DNA from: Mangrovivirga halotolerans
GTDB taxonomy: Bacteria; Bacteroidota; Bacteroidia; Cytophagales; Cyclobacteriaceae
Direction: 5' to 3'
Length of the DNA: 64,000 nucleotides
NCBI RefSeq assembly: GCF_026241165.1
Contig: NZ_JAPFQN010000005.1
Coordinates: 62,001 to 126,000 of the forward strand
Under the pieces are notes generated by a model that worked only from the letters and a program-made list of their open reading frames with translations, made no database searches and was not told the DNA's origin. Below are positions 8,859-17,729 of this stretch, piece after piece. The first letter of the stretch is position 1. Each line of letters begins with the position of its first letter. The translations under genes and the position numbers were made by a program.

Positions 8859-9868
8859 TGAGATACGAAAGACAAATAAAACTTAATGAGGTAGGATCCT
8901 CAGGACAAGCCAGACTACATAAGGCCAGTGTATTAATCGTTGGTGTTGGAGGCTTGGGATGTCCTGCTGCGCAATATCTCACCGGAGCAGGTGTTGGTAA
9001 AATTGGTTTAATGGATCACGACAAGGTCTCAATAACCAACCTTCATCGTCAGGTTTTATATACTGAATCTGATATTGGGAAACCCAAAGCGCTTGTTGCA
9101 GTAAACAAATTGAGGCAGCTAAATAGTGAGGTGCAATTAATTCCTATTGAAGAATCATTGAATATTGAAAATGCCAAATTGTGGTTTAGTCAATTTGACC
9201 TGATCATTGACGGAACAGATAATTTTGAAACCAAATACCTGATCAATGATGCTTGTATCCTGACCGGAAAGCCCTGGATTTATGCATCAATTTATAAAAA
9301 TGAGGGGCAAATATCAGTGTTTAATTACCGTAATGGTCCAACATATCGATGCCTGTTTCCTTCACCAACCCGTGAAAACATTAGTTGTGAAGCTACAGGA
9401 GTACTGGGAGTTACTCCGGGAATATTGGGTACAATGCAGGCAGCTGAAGCACTTAAAGTATTACTTGATATTGGTAATGTGCTTTCCGGTAAATTGAAAT
9501 TGATCAATATTCTTTCAGGTACCGAACAAACCTTAACTATTAAAGCAAAACCGGGTGAAATTGAGTTGATAAAAGTAAATGGCATCCAGCCTGTTAGGGT
9601 AAACTGTGAGATAGGAGATAAAAAGAGGATTTACCTTGATGTGCGAGAAGAGTTCGAACTACCAACGGTGGTTTCTGAGAATGTCATTCATATTCCTTTA
9701 GGGAAGTTAGAAGAACGGTTTGAAGAAATACCAAATGAGCAGGAAGTACTGGTGTTTTGTCAATCAGGATCCAGAAGTTTGAAAGCAATTGATTTACTTA
9801 AAGAGAATTTCGGATTTCATAATTTAAAAAATGTTGAAGGTGGAATTGAAACAATTATAAATGGATAA
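8858..9868 (+). CDS. moeB: MoeB/ThiF-type adenylyltransferase fused to a rhodanese domain
   Basis: 336 aa. The N-terminal two-thirds is an E1-like MoaD adenylyltransferase: GVGGLGCPAAQYLTGAG nucleotide-binding loop, the DHDKVSITNLHRQVLY segment and the GVTPGILGTMQAAEALK helix. The C-terminal about 95 residues form a rhodanese domain with the active-site loop FCQSGSRS (C301), which could carry persulfide sulfur to MoaD. This two-domain layout resembles eukaryotic MOCS3/Uba4. It fits the cysteine desulfurase in the same operon, since sulfur could pass from desulfurase to rhodanese to MoaD. It overlaps the moaD stop by one base and moaE by eight. Confidence 0.93.
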   Translation: MRYERQIKLNEVGSSGQARLHKASVLIVGVGGLGCPAAQYLTGAGVGKIGLMDHDKVSITNLHRQVLYTESDIGKPKALVAVNKLRQLNSEVQLIPIEESLNIENAKLWFSQFDLIIDGTDNFETKYLINDACILTGKPWIYASIYKNEGQISVFNYRNGPTYRCLFPSPTRENISCEATGVLGVTPGILGTMQAAEALKVLLDIGNVLSGKLKLINILSGTEQTLTIKAKPGEIELIKVNGIQPVRVNCEIGDKKRIYLDVREEFELPTVVSENVIHIPLGKLEERFEEIPNEQEVLVFCQSGSRSLKAIDLLKENFGFHNLKNVEGGIETIING

Positions 9869-10304
9869 GAAAAAAACAAAAAAAGTGTTTATACAGGGAG
9901 CCATTCCCCCGGAAAAGATAGCTCAGTCAATAGCAAATCATCAATCAAAGACCAATATTGGTGCGCATAGTATCTTTCTTGGGCAGGTTAGAGCTGATGA
10001 AATAGATGGTAATGAAGTGCGTTCTATTGAGTATACTGCATATGAGGATATGGCTGAGCAGGTTTTTCACGAAATCAGGGAAGCTGCTTTTTCTAAATTT
10101 GATATGACTTGTGCTCATATTTATCACAGTCTTGGAGAAGTAAAAGCAGGGGAATTATGTCTATTTGTTTTTACATCATCTGCTCATCGAAAAACAGCTA
10201 TTGAAGCATGTAATTATCTGGTAGAAGAAATCAAGGCCCGAGTGCCCATTTTCGGTAAGGAAATTTTCGAAGATGAAACCCATCAATGGAAAGTAAATAA
10301 ATGA
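9861..10304 (+). CDS. moaE: MoaE, molybdopterin synthase catalytic subunit
   Basis: This 147-aa protein converts cyclic pyranopterin monophosphate to molybdopterin together with MoaD. Recognisable family segments are GAHSIFLGQVR near residue 35, the EYTAYEDMAE motif, HSLGEVKAGELCLFV, and the catalytic-site region SSAHRKTAIEAC with EIKARVPIFGKEIFED. The length is normal. The start overlaps the moeB stop and the stop overlaps the next gene (ATGA). Confidence 0.93.
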   Translation: MDKKKTKKVFIQGAIPPEKIAQSIANHQSKTNIGAHSIFLGQVRADEIDGNEVRSIEYTAYEDMAEQVFHEIREAAFSKFDMTCAHIYHSLGEVKAGELCLFVFTSSAHRKTAIEACNYLVEEIKARVPIFGKEIFEDETHQWKVNK

Positions 10305-11197
10305 TTGATATAACACATAAAGTTACAACGCTAAGAGAAGCAACTGCCCTGGCAGTGGTGAAAACCAGTAGTCAGGAAACGATAGATCGAATAAAAGAAA
10401 ATACTGTGCCCAAAGGTAATGTTTTCGAAATGTCGAAAGCAGCCGGTTTACTTGGAGTGAAGAAAACACCTGATCTATTGCCAGATTGCCATCCTCTACC
10501 CATAGAGTATACAGGTATCGATTTTGAAATATCAGGATTAGAAATACACATTTCGATGACTGTAAAGACAATTTATAAGACTGGTGTTGAAGTTGAAGCA
10601 ATGCACGGAGCCAGTATCGTTGCGCTGACAATGTATGATATGCTAAAACCCATTGATAAAAACGTGGAAATTGGCGCGATCAGATTGGAAAAGAAAAAGG
10701 GAGGCAAATCGTCGTTTAAAATCAATGCCGATGGATTAAAGGCTCATGTGGTAGTTTGCTCCGATACAATATCAAAAGGCAAAGGAGTGGATAAGGCAGG
10801 TGAAGCTATTGTTTCAAAATTAGCTGAGCTTGGTATAGAGGCTAAAAAATCAATTATACCTGATGACCCTGAATCGATCAGATCCATTCTGAGTGAAAAT
10901 ACAGCAGATATGATCATTTATACCGGGGGGACTGGCGTAGGGCCAAGAGATGTAACTCCTGACACGATAGAGCCATTGCTTGACCTCAGGTTAAAAGGGG
11001 TGGAAGAACAGATGAGAAACTATGGTCAACAACGGATGCCTTATGCTATGTTGTCAAGATCAGTCGCTGGAATGAAGAACGGTAAAGTGGTTTTGGCTTT
11101 GCCCGGATCTACTAAAGGAGCCGTAGAATGTATGGATTCAGTTTTTCCACATATTTTACATGTTTATAAAGTGATAGAAGGGAAAAGACATGACTAA
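10301..11197 (+). CDS. moaCB: Bifunctional MoaC-MogA/MoaB fusion
   Basis: 298 aa with two enzymes in one chain. Residues about 1-145 are MoaC, which makes cyclic pyranopterin monophosphate from the MoaA product; motifs are KAAGLLGVKKTPDLLP, the DCHPLP catalytic segment, and VEVEAMHGASIVALTMYDM. Residues about 148-298 are a MogA/MoaB domain (molybdopterin adenylylation) with VVVCSDTISKG, YTGGTGVGPRDVTPDT and LALPGSTKGAVEC. Such fusions are known in several bacteria. It overlaps both neighbours by 4-8 nt. Together with MoeA downstream it covers the steps around metal insertion. Confidence 0.93.
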   Translation: MIDITHKVTTLREATALAVVKTSSQETIDRIKENTVPKGNVFEMSKAAGLLGVKKTPDLLPDCHPLPIEYTGIDFEISGLEIHISMTVKTIYKTGVEVEAMHGASIVALTMYDMLKPIDKNVEIGAIRLEKKKGGKSSFKINADGLKAHVVVCSDTISKGKGVDKAGEAIVSKLAELGIEAKKSIIPDDPESIRSILSENTADMIIYTGGTGVGPRDVTPDTIEPLLDLRLKGVEEQMRNYGQQRMPYAMLSRSVAGMKNGKVVLALPGSTKGAVECMDSVFPHILHVYKVIEGKRHD

Positions 11198-12176
11198 CAA
11201 GAAAATAGTAGACAAATTTGGAAGACCACACACCTACCTCAGAATATCACTGACAGACCGGTGCAATCTTCGATGTTTCTACTGTATGCCGGAAGATGGA
11301 ATTCAACTTATGGACAAACCTAATATCATGAGTCTTGAAGAGATCATTGCTCTCTCTGCTATATTTCGTATTCTGGGAGTTGACACCATTCGCCTGACCG
11401 GTGGAGAGCCGCTTGTCAGGAAAAATTTCGGTTATCTTGTTGAAGAACTGTCAAAACTGGGATTGACCTTAAAGATCACTACCAATGGTATTCTCCTGGA
11501 TAAATACCTCGATCTGTTTCAAAAAATAGGATTAAATAAAATAAACCTCAGTTTGGATACACTGGATAAAGTCAATTCGGTCTTCATTACTAAACGAGAT
11601 TATTTTGACCGGATCATGACAAACATGGAAAAAGCTCTTGAAATGGATATGGAGCTTAAGCTTAATTTTGTGTTGATCAAAGGAGTGAACGATAAAGAAA
11701 TCAATGATTTTGTAGAACTCACCCGGCATAAAAATTTAACCGTTAAGTTCATCGAATTTATGCCTTTTAAAGGAAATAAATGGGATTGGAGCAAAGGTGT
11801 TGGAAAGCAAGAGATACTGGATACCGTGTCTCATAAATTTGGTGAAGTTGAAGAACTCGTAAACCCGAAACACAGTACATCCAACAATTACAAAGTCCCT
11901 GGTCATATTGGCAGTTTCGCCATTGTCAGTACGATAACTAATCCATTTTGCAGCGAATGTAATAGGATCAGGTTAACAGCCGATGGGAAAATGAAGAACT
12001 GCCTGTTTGCTAATTCAGAAACCGATCTGCTTACTCCATTTCGTAATGGAGAAGAAATGGAGGAGCTTATAATCAATGCAATAAAGACCAAAAAATATTC
12101 CCGTGACGGAATGGATGTTAAGATGGATGCAGAGCATTATGAGAAAAACAGATCAATGATATCAATAGGTGGATAA
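11190..12176 (+). CDS. moaA: MoaA, radical SAM GTP 3',8-cyclase
   Basis: 328 aa. Catalyses the first step of molybdopterin synthesis. The N-terminal radical-SAM cluster is C25-NLR-C29-FY-C32 and the C-terminal [4Fe-4S] cluster is C254, C257 and C271 (FCSECNR and KNCLF). TGGEPL near residue 71 is the SAM-binding GGE motif, and the protein ends in Gly-Gly, a MoaA hallmark needed for activity. Length is normal. The stop shares one base with the moeA start. Confidence 0.95.
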   Translation: MTNKKIVDKFGRPHTYLRISLTDRCNLRCFYCMPEDGIQLMDKPNIMSLEEIIALSAIFRILGVDTIRLTGGEPLVRKNFGYLVEELSKLGLTLKITTNGILLDKYLDLFQKIGLNKINLSLDTLDKVNSVFITKRDYFDRIMTNMEKALEMDMELKLNFVLIKGVNDKEINDFVELTRHKNLTVKFIEFMPFKGNKWDWSKGVGKQEILDTVSHKFGEVEELVNPKHSTSNNYKVPGHIGSFAIVSTITNPFCSECNRIRLTADGKMKNCLFANSETDLLTPFRNGEEMEELIINAIKTKKYSRDGMDVKMDAEHYEKNRSMISIGG

Positions 12177-13342
12177 TGGTAACAATAGAAGAAGCACAAA
12201 CGATTATCTCAAACCAAAACATAGAGTTTGAATCAGAATTAGTTCCATTGAATGACAGCCTGGGTTACTCACTGGCAGAAGATATTATTGCGCCATTTAA
12301 TATCCCTTCCTTTGATAATTCAGCAATGGATGGATACGCATTATGTGGAATTTCAAAAGAGTATGAGATTGTTGGAGAAATAGCTGCAGGTGATACTGGA
12401 AATATCTCCTTGAACAACGGGCATGCAGTAAGAATTTTTACTGGGGCAAAGGTGCCGGAAAATACAACTGCTGTTATGATGCAGGAGAAAACTAATGTAG
12501 AAGGAAGTAAACTAATACTAGATCAGGAACCAGCTGAAGGACAGTGTATTAGGCGAAAAGGAGAGGAGTTACAAGAAGGTCAGATAGTATTTGAAAAGAA
12601 TTATACCATTTCACCAGCAGGTATCGGATTGATCGGTAGTCTTGGGAAAGAAAAGGTTCGGGTATTTAGCAAGCCAAAGATCAATCTGATTACTACAGGT
12701 AATGAGCTGATCGAGCCAGGAAAGCCAAAACAGGAAGGACAAATTTATGAATCAAATAGCTATGCAATTTCATCAGCCTGTGAGCAATTTGGTTTCTTAT
12801 GCCAGACCAGGATCCATATTAAAGATGCCTTTGAGGCGATAAAAAAAGGTATCAAAGAAAAGCTTGAAGTCTCAGATGTATTAATTCTTTGTGGCGGAAT
12901 ATCAGTCGGAGATTATGATTTTGTGAAAGAAGCCCTGGAAGAAAACGGGGTAGAAGAGCTTTTTTATAAGGTATACCAAAAACCGGGTAAGCCTCTTTAC
13001 TTTGGTAAGAAAGGAAATAAATATGTGTTCGCCCTACCAGGAAATCCAGCCTCATCATTAAGTTGTTTTTATATCTATGTGTTACCATTTTTACAAAAAC
13101 TGAGTGGTATGAAGGAAGTCGGATTGGATAAGTTTTCACTACCGATCTCCCATGATTTTGAAAATAAATCTGACCGCCCGTCATTCTTAAAAGCACAAGT
13201 ATTTAACAATCAAGTTGAAGTATTAAATGGTCAGAGTTCCTCAATGCTTCATTCTTTAGCAGTTGGCAATGCCTTAGCATACATTGATGCGGAAACCCGC
13301 TTTAAAAAAGGAGACGAAATTAGTTGCTATATGATTTTTTGA
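12176..13342 (+). CDS. moeA: MoeA, molybdenum insertase
   Basis: 388 aa. Inserts molybdate into adenylylated molybdopterin. Family segments: FDNSAMDGYAL near residue 48, GAKVPENTTAVMMQE, RRKGEELQEGQ, the MogA-like domain with ITTGNELIEPG and GGISVGDYDFVKE, and KPGKPLYFG followed by ALPGNPASSLSCF. The C-terminal MoeA domain is present. It follows moaA with a one-base overlap and leads into the permease gene after one base, so the same transcript probably continues. Confidence 0.94.
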   Translation: MVTIEEAQTIISNQNIEFESELVPLNDSLGYSLAEDIIAPFNIPSFDNSAMDGYALCGISKEYEIVGEIAAGDTGNISLNNGHAVRIFTGAKVPENTTAVMMQEKTNVEGSKLILDQEPAEGQCIRRKGEELQEGQIVFEKNYTISPAGIGLIGSLGKEKVRVFSKPKINLITTGNELIEPGKPKQEGQIYESNSYAISSACEQFGFLCQTRIHIKDAFEAIKKGIKEKLEVSDVLILCGGISVGDYDFVKEALEENGVEELFYKVYQKPGKPLYFGKKGNKYVFALPGNPASSLSCFYIYVLPFLQKLSGMKEVGLDKFSLPISHDFENKSDRPSFLKAQVFNNQVEVLNGQSSSMLHSLAVGNALAYIDAETRFKKGDEISCYMIF

Positions 13343-13343
13343 A

Positions 13344-14099
13344 ATGGCATTAGAATATCTTCCATTTATATTTTTCTTTGTGGCCTTATTCTATAGTTCG
13401 GTAGGATTTGGAGGCGGATCCAGCTACCTGGCTATTTTGAGTCTGCTATTAACCGATTTTTACGAAATCAGGTCCACAGCTTTGGTTTTAAATGCCTGTG
13501 TGGTATCTATTGGAACAATCATGTTTATTAAAAATGGTGTGCTTAAGCTGAAATTGGTATGGCCTTTTTTTCTTTTCAGCATTCCTATGGCTTACCTGGG
13601 TGCAACGGTGGAATTAACCCAAAGTACATTTTTCATTATTTTGGGGTCTGCTTTACTACTTGCCGGTATATTTATGGTGTTGAAATATATACGAACAGAC
13701 CTGAATTCAAAAGAATTATCAAAATCGGTGAAATTTCTACTTGGTGGAGTGATAGGATTTCTATCCGGTGTTTCTGGTATAGGTGGCGGGATATTTTTAT
13801 CTCCGACACTCAATTTATTAAACTGGAAAAATGCACTTGTAGTAGCTTCTTTAGCCTCAGTATTTATTTTAGTTAATTCAATATCAGGTATTATAGGATT
13901 GACAGTAGCTGGAACTTTTGTAATCAATTATGATCTGGTAATCAACCTGATTATTGCAGTTGTACTTGGTGGATTGGTGGGATCTTATATTTCCAATAAA
14001 AAATTAGATATGAGAGTTATTGGTATCCTTACAGCTATTTTAATCTTATATGTCGGACTTAGATTGATCCTGATCCATGGATTTGATATTCAAATCTGA
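13344..14099 (+). CDS. TauE/SafE-family membrane permease
   Basis: 251 aa, with about eight hydrophobic segments and the two repeated glycine-rich motifs of the family: SSVGFGGGSSYLAIL near the N-terminus and SGVSGIGGGIFLSP near residue 141. Known members export sulfite, sulfoacetate or related anions. Being last in a molybdenum cofactor operon, it might move an oxyanion linked to this pathway; molybdate or a sulfur by-product are both guesses. No ModABC transporter is seen in the window. Confidence 0.85.
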   Translation: MALEYLPFIFFFVALFYSSVGFGGGSSYLAILSLLLTDFYEIRSTALVLNACVVSIGTIMFIKNGVLKLKLVWPFFLFSIPMAYLGATVELTQSTFFIILGSALLLAGIFMVLKYIRTDLNSKELSKSVKFLLGGVIGFLSGVSGIGGGIFLSPTLNLLNWKNALVVASLASVFILVNSISGIIGLTVAGTFVINYDLVINLIIAVVLGGLVGSYISNKKLDMRVIGILTAILILYVGLRLILIHGFDIQI

Positions 14100-14182
14100 T
14101 ATTATTAATGCTATTTTGAGATCTTAGTAAAGCGCATATCAAATTCAAATTAATAGAGAAATTGCTAATGTAAATAAAAAAA

Positions 14183-14205
14183 TGACCATGAAATTATCAT
14201 GGTCA
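14183..14205 (-). terminator. Intrinsic terminator for the minus-strand lipoprotein gene
   Basis: A perfect 9-bp stem (TGACCATGA at 14183-14191 with TCATGGTCA at 14197-14205, 5-nt loop). Read on the minus strand it is followed by TTTTTTT, the classical layout, and lies 25 nt past the stop of the gene at 14230. It may also end the + strand molybdenum operon, without a good T-tract in that direction. Confidence 0.85.
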
Positions 14206-14229
14206 CTTGTGTGGCTCATTATTTAGTTA

Positions 14230-15309
14230 TTAGTTTGGTGATGGCACAGTAAATACTTTAAGCATTCCTTTTGAAGCAGAATCAGGAACCTCAGCAATCC
14301 AGGCATAAGTACCCGGTTTTAAGTTAACATAGTAATATGCTGTTCCTGATAACATTTCCATCGACCCTCCCATAAATGTGGTTCCTTCAGGTGAATGAAC
14401 AGTTAAACCTTCTACTGTTGACCAGTTCATATATAATCCTAACTCATTAAGTAGTGAAGTATCATATCCATTATCAAATCGAACTAACTGAACATTATGC
14501 CCGACAAGATTAGAATAGGTAGTTTGATCTAAATAATGGATTGCCACTGTATGCTTACCCGGACGGATAGTCTCAGGATGTTGAATACCGTCTATTGAAG
14601 AAACGGTAACATCAATTGAAGGCTTTGGTTCTTTCACATCTGCATACGAAGAGGAAACTACCAGTGTTTCTAACATACCTGTATAAGAGTGGAAAAGCTG
14701 GTCGTCATCTTTTATGTAACATTCTGCAATATATGTTCCCGGTTCAAGGTACACAGAAGTTTGACTCACATGTCCACCAGCTGTTATCCCAGGACCTCCA
14801 ACTACAGCAGCTCCGGGATTAAAAAACCATGGCGCAACACCTAATAATTCTCCAACAAGATTATTGACAAATGTTCCATAATCTATATTTCCCTGGATAT
14901 ATGGATTAAATTCATCTTGGAAAGGTGTAGTGATTACCTGGTGCCAATAGTCCTTAATTGACAGATCTGCTGCTTCAGCAGCTTCAATTGCCTCTTGAGG
15001 TACATGGTAAAATAATGCAAAGTGATCTGAGTGAGTTGGATTTACAAGCTTCATGGTTACCCAGCCAGCGTCGACCTCTTGGGTACTAAAATTATATGCA
15101 TGTTCGCCTGTTCCTTCATCATGAAAAACAGTCATCTCCAAGGAATTTTTTTGGAGATAAGCTTGATCTCTGGCATTATCGTTTGCATTAGCCAGGCCTT
15201 TTAATTCAGGATTTCCAGGGTTGACCATGGATTCTTCCTGACAAGAAATTAAAAATAGGGCTGCTAAAAAGATCCAGCCTGTAAGGTTGTATAATCGTAT
15301 CGTATTCAT
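14230..15309 (-). CDS. Unrecognised lipoprotein with beta-rich repeated segments
   Basis: About 359 aa from the preferred ATG at 15309; an upstream ATG at 15363 would put 18 extra residues before the signal peptide. The signal peptide ends in a lipobox (LFLISC). Two similar segments are visible: AGGHVSQTSVYLEPGTYIAECYI and, near the C-terminus, SGTAYYYVNLKPGTYAWIAEVP, both of the form 'x-V-x-LxPGTY'. These suggest beta-sandwich domains resembling cupredoxin-like folds, but no clear copper ligand set was identified. It is divergent from the BTAD-type regulator at 15472, which may control it. Function unknown. Confidence 0.75.
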   Translation of the reverse strand: MNTIRLYNLTGWIFLAALFLISCQEESMVNPGNPELKGLANANDNARDQAYLQKNSLEMTVFHDEGTGEHAYNFSTQEVDAGWVTMKLVNPTHSDHFALFYHVPQEAIEAAEAADLSIKDYWHQVITTPFQDEFNPYIQGNIDYGTFVNNLVGELLGVAPWFFNPGAAVVGGPGITAGGHVSQTSVYLEPGTYIAECYIKDDDQLFHSYTGMLETLVVSSSYADVKEPKPSIDVTVSSIDGIQHPETIRPGKHTVAIHYLDQTTYSNLVGHNVQLVRFDNGYDTSLLNELGLYMNWSTVEGLTVHSPEGTTFMGGSMEMLSGTAYYYVNLKPGTYAWIAEVPDSASKGMLKVFTVPSPN

Positions 15310-15399
15310 TATTAAACGGGTTTGGTGATAGAATAATTGATTATAGTTTTTTGTTATTAGCAATTCTAATGTTCAGGTCTTTGTTAAATATTAGTTTAC

Positions 15400-15450
15400 T
15401 CTTAGATTTCATCTAAGACTTTTTTTGTATGTATCTAATTATTTATTAGA
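15400..15450 (+). promoter_or_regulatory. Hairpin with T-tract and candidate promoter in the divergent lipoprotein/BTAD-regulator gap
   Basis: An 8-bp perfect stem (TCTTAGAT 15400-15407, loop TTC, ATCTAAGA 15411-15418) is followed by CTTTTTTTG, a terminator-like or operator element. The TTTG at 15424-15427 lies 19 nt before TAGATTAA, partly fitting the Bacteroidota TTTG-N19-TAnnTTTG promoter. A second small inverted repeat (TCTAAT/ATTAGA) lies inside that spacing. Direction and use are inferred. Confidence 0.4.
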
Positions 15451-15471
15451 TTAAAGTAAGAGGAGTCAGAG

Positions 15472-17568
15472 ATGAATGAATTACATGTTCTTGGGAATTT
15501 ATTGTTATTAGACAATAGTGGTAATTATAGCCAGTCTTTTCTTGCTGGTCCTAAACGACTGGGACTTTTGATCTATCTTGTTTTAGGTCATCCAGACCAT
15601 TTTTATCGCAGAGACAGGCTCACATCATTATTTTGGCCAGATTTATCTCAACATGCTGCTCGAAATTCTTTAAGTAACATGCTTCACCAAATACGAAGTG
15701 TTCTTGGAAAGGATGCTTTCGATAATCGGGGTAATGAGGAAATCAGGCTTAACAAAGAAAGTATCTGGTGTGATGCATTGAAATTTCAGGAAGCGGTAAA
15801 AGAAAATGAATTTTTGAAAGCACTGGATTTATATCATGGAGATCTCCTTATAGGGTTTCATCCGGGAAATGTGTCAAATGAATATATTACCTGGCTTGAT
15901 AATATGAGAAATTATTTCCGGGAAAAAGCTGCTCAATCAGCCTGGAAATTATCTGAAAAGTTTAGCGGTGATTACCGTATTGAATGGGCCAGGAAAGCAC
16001 TGGATCTTTCTGATTTTGATGAAGCTGCCTATATAAGAATGCTTCAAATTCTGGATCAGGAAGGAAAAAGGTCAGAAGCATTAAAGCTATTTAAGCAATT
16101 TGAAAAAGAAGCTTATGAAGACTGGGGAATAACTCCTTCTACTGAAATTATTAATTTAACAGATTCTATTCGGTCTAATCATAAAATATCTAATGGAGAT
16201 TTAAAGTCATCACGGAAAGGTCTGGCGATCCTTCCATTTGAAACCTTAGGGAAAGAAGATGCAAAGGTTTTTACCCGGGGAATTCATGATGACCTTTTAA
16301 CGAGGCTTTCAAGTATTTCAGGAGTAGAAGTTACTTCCAGAACATCGGTACTTAAATATCAACATAAACTCGTTAGCCTTAGTGAGATTTCACGAGAATT
16401 GCATGTGAATTGGGTTGTCGAAGGTAGTGTGCAACAAATTGAAGATTTGGTTCAGGTACGTGTTTGGCTCGTAAATACACAAACAGACCGTCAAATTTGG
16501 TCTAATAATTTTCAGGGAGAACTCAATGCTACCAATTTGTTTGACATACAATCAGATATCACAAAACAAATTGCCTCAGCACTTGAGACCACCTTAACTC
16601 CAAATGAGAAAAAACAAGTTGAAAAGAAATCCACTAATAATTTAACAGCTTATCGACTGTATATGCAAGGATGGGCATGCATTGAGCAGCGAACAGAAAA
16701 AGGAATGCGTCGAGGGATGGACCATTTTGATCAGGCCATGAACCTGGATGAAAAATTTGCACTTGCCAGGGTAGGTAAAGCTTTTGCTGTACTTGGTTTG
16801 TTTGGTTATGGGTATTTACCAGCTGAAGAAACTCTTCCCTGTGCTGAAAAACTAATAAAAGAAGCTATACAAATAGATTCTGATCTGGCAGAAGCCCACG
16901 CTGCGTTAGGAGTTCTTCAGAATAGTTATCAAAAAGGAACTGAAGCGTCTAAAAGTCTTCATACGGCGATTAAACTAAGGCCCGGCTATGCGAATGCCCA
17001 TAATAAGTTGAGTTGGAATAGCCAGTTAATTGGAAAGCCAGATATTGCGATGTCAAGTGGTAAAAGAGCAGTTGAACTTGACCCATTCTCTCCTGAGGCT
17101 AATATTAATTTGGCATTTTCTTGTTTGATTAACAGAAAAACAAACCTGGCTCTTGATTATGTAATTAAAGGAAAAGAACTACAATCAGACTGGACAACTG
17201 TAGATTTTTATCACAGTATTATTCTATTTCATTTAGGTGAATATAATGCTTCTCAAAAAGCATTAGGTAATATAGCAGTCGAATGGGCACCCGGAGGTCC
17301 CGAATTGATTAAAACTCTGCTTCTTCTAAAGATGGATGGAGAAGCCGAAAGTAACGATATTGACAAAGATAATTTAACCTTAGCGGTAGTTTCAGCAGCC
17401 AATGGAGATATAGAGCAATCACTTGCTTTACTTAATAGATGTAATGACTGGAAACCCTGGCCAACGCTACTTATTCGATATCTATTTCCTTCAATTCTCG
17501 ATCATGTGCGTGAGCATCCAGAATTTCAGATAGTTAAAAATCGCATTAATACTTGCTGGAATTTATGA
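15472..17568 (+). CDS. BTAD-type (SARP-like) regulator with TolB-like domain and TPR repeats
   Basis: 698 aa, soluble. Residues 1-95 resemble an OmpR/SARP winged helix (GPKRLGLLIYLVLG, RRDRLTSLFWPD, ARNSLSNMLHQIR). About 100-245 is a bacterial transcriptional activation domain of helical repeats, including WLDNMRNYFREKA and ALKLFKQFEKEAYEDWG. About 250-385 is a TolB/FlgO N-terminal-like domain (LAILPFETLG, GIHDDLLTRLSS, VVEGSVQQ). The rest is TPR-like (ALARVGKAFAVLGLFGYGY, AEAHAALGVLQNSYQKG, ANAHNKLSW). A strong ribosome-binding site AGGAG stands 6 nt before the ATG, unusual among the genes here. It is divergent from a lipoprotein gene. The signal is unknown. Confidence 0.85.
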   Translation: MNELHVLGNLLLLDNSGNYSQSFLAGPKRLGLLIYLVLGHPDHFYRRDRLTSLFWPDLSQHAARNSLSNMLHQIRSVLGKDAFDNRGNEEIRLNKESIWCDALKFQEAVKENEFLKALDLYHGDLLIGFHPGNVSNEYITWLDNMRNYFREKAAQSAWKLSEKFSGDYRIEWARKALDLSDFDEAAYIRMLQILDQEGKRSEALKLFKQFEKEAYEDWGITPSTEIINLTDSIRSNHKISNGDLKSSRKGLAILPFETLGKEDAKVFTRGIHDDLLTRLSSISGVEVTSRTSVLKYQHKLVSLSEISRELHVNWVVEGSVQQIEDLVQVRVWLVNTQTDRQIWSNNFQGELNATNLFDIQSDITKQIASALETTLTPNEKKQVEKKSTNNLTAYRLYMQGWACIEQRTEKGMRRGMDHFDQAMNLDEKFALARVGKAFAVLGLFGYGYLPAEETLPCAEKLIKEAIQIDSDLAEAHAALGVLQNSYQKGTEASKSLHTAIKLRPGYANAHNKLSWNSQLIGKPDIAMSSGKRAVELDPFSPEANINLAFSCLINRKTNLALDYVIKGKELQSDWTTVDFYHSIILFHLGEYNASQKALGNIAVEWAPGGPELIKTLLLLKMDGEAESNDIDKDNLTLAVVSAANGDIEQSLALLNRCNDWKPWPTLLIRYLFPSILDHVREHPEFQIVKNRINTCWNL

Positions 17569-17729
17569 TTGCTGTACATGTCGGCCAAAAGAATAAGAGG
17601 AAGAGGCATAATAACTAAATGAAATTTCACAATTATTTCGTCTCCATTTAACATCAGCTCAAGCATTGACATTTGTCATATATTTTTAACTAATATGAAA
17701 GTACCTTAATCAAATATGATCCATCAGGT

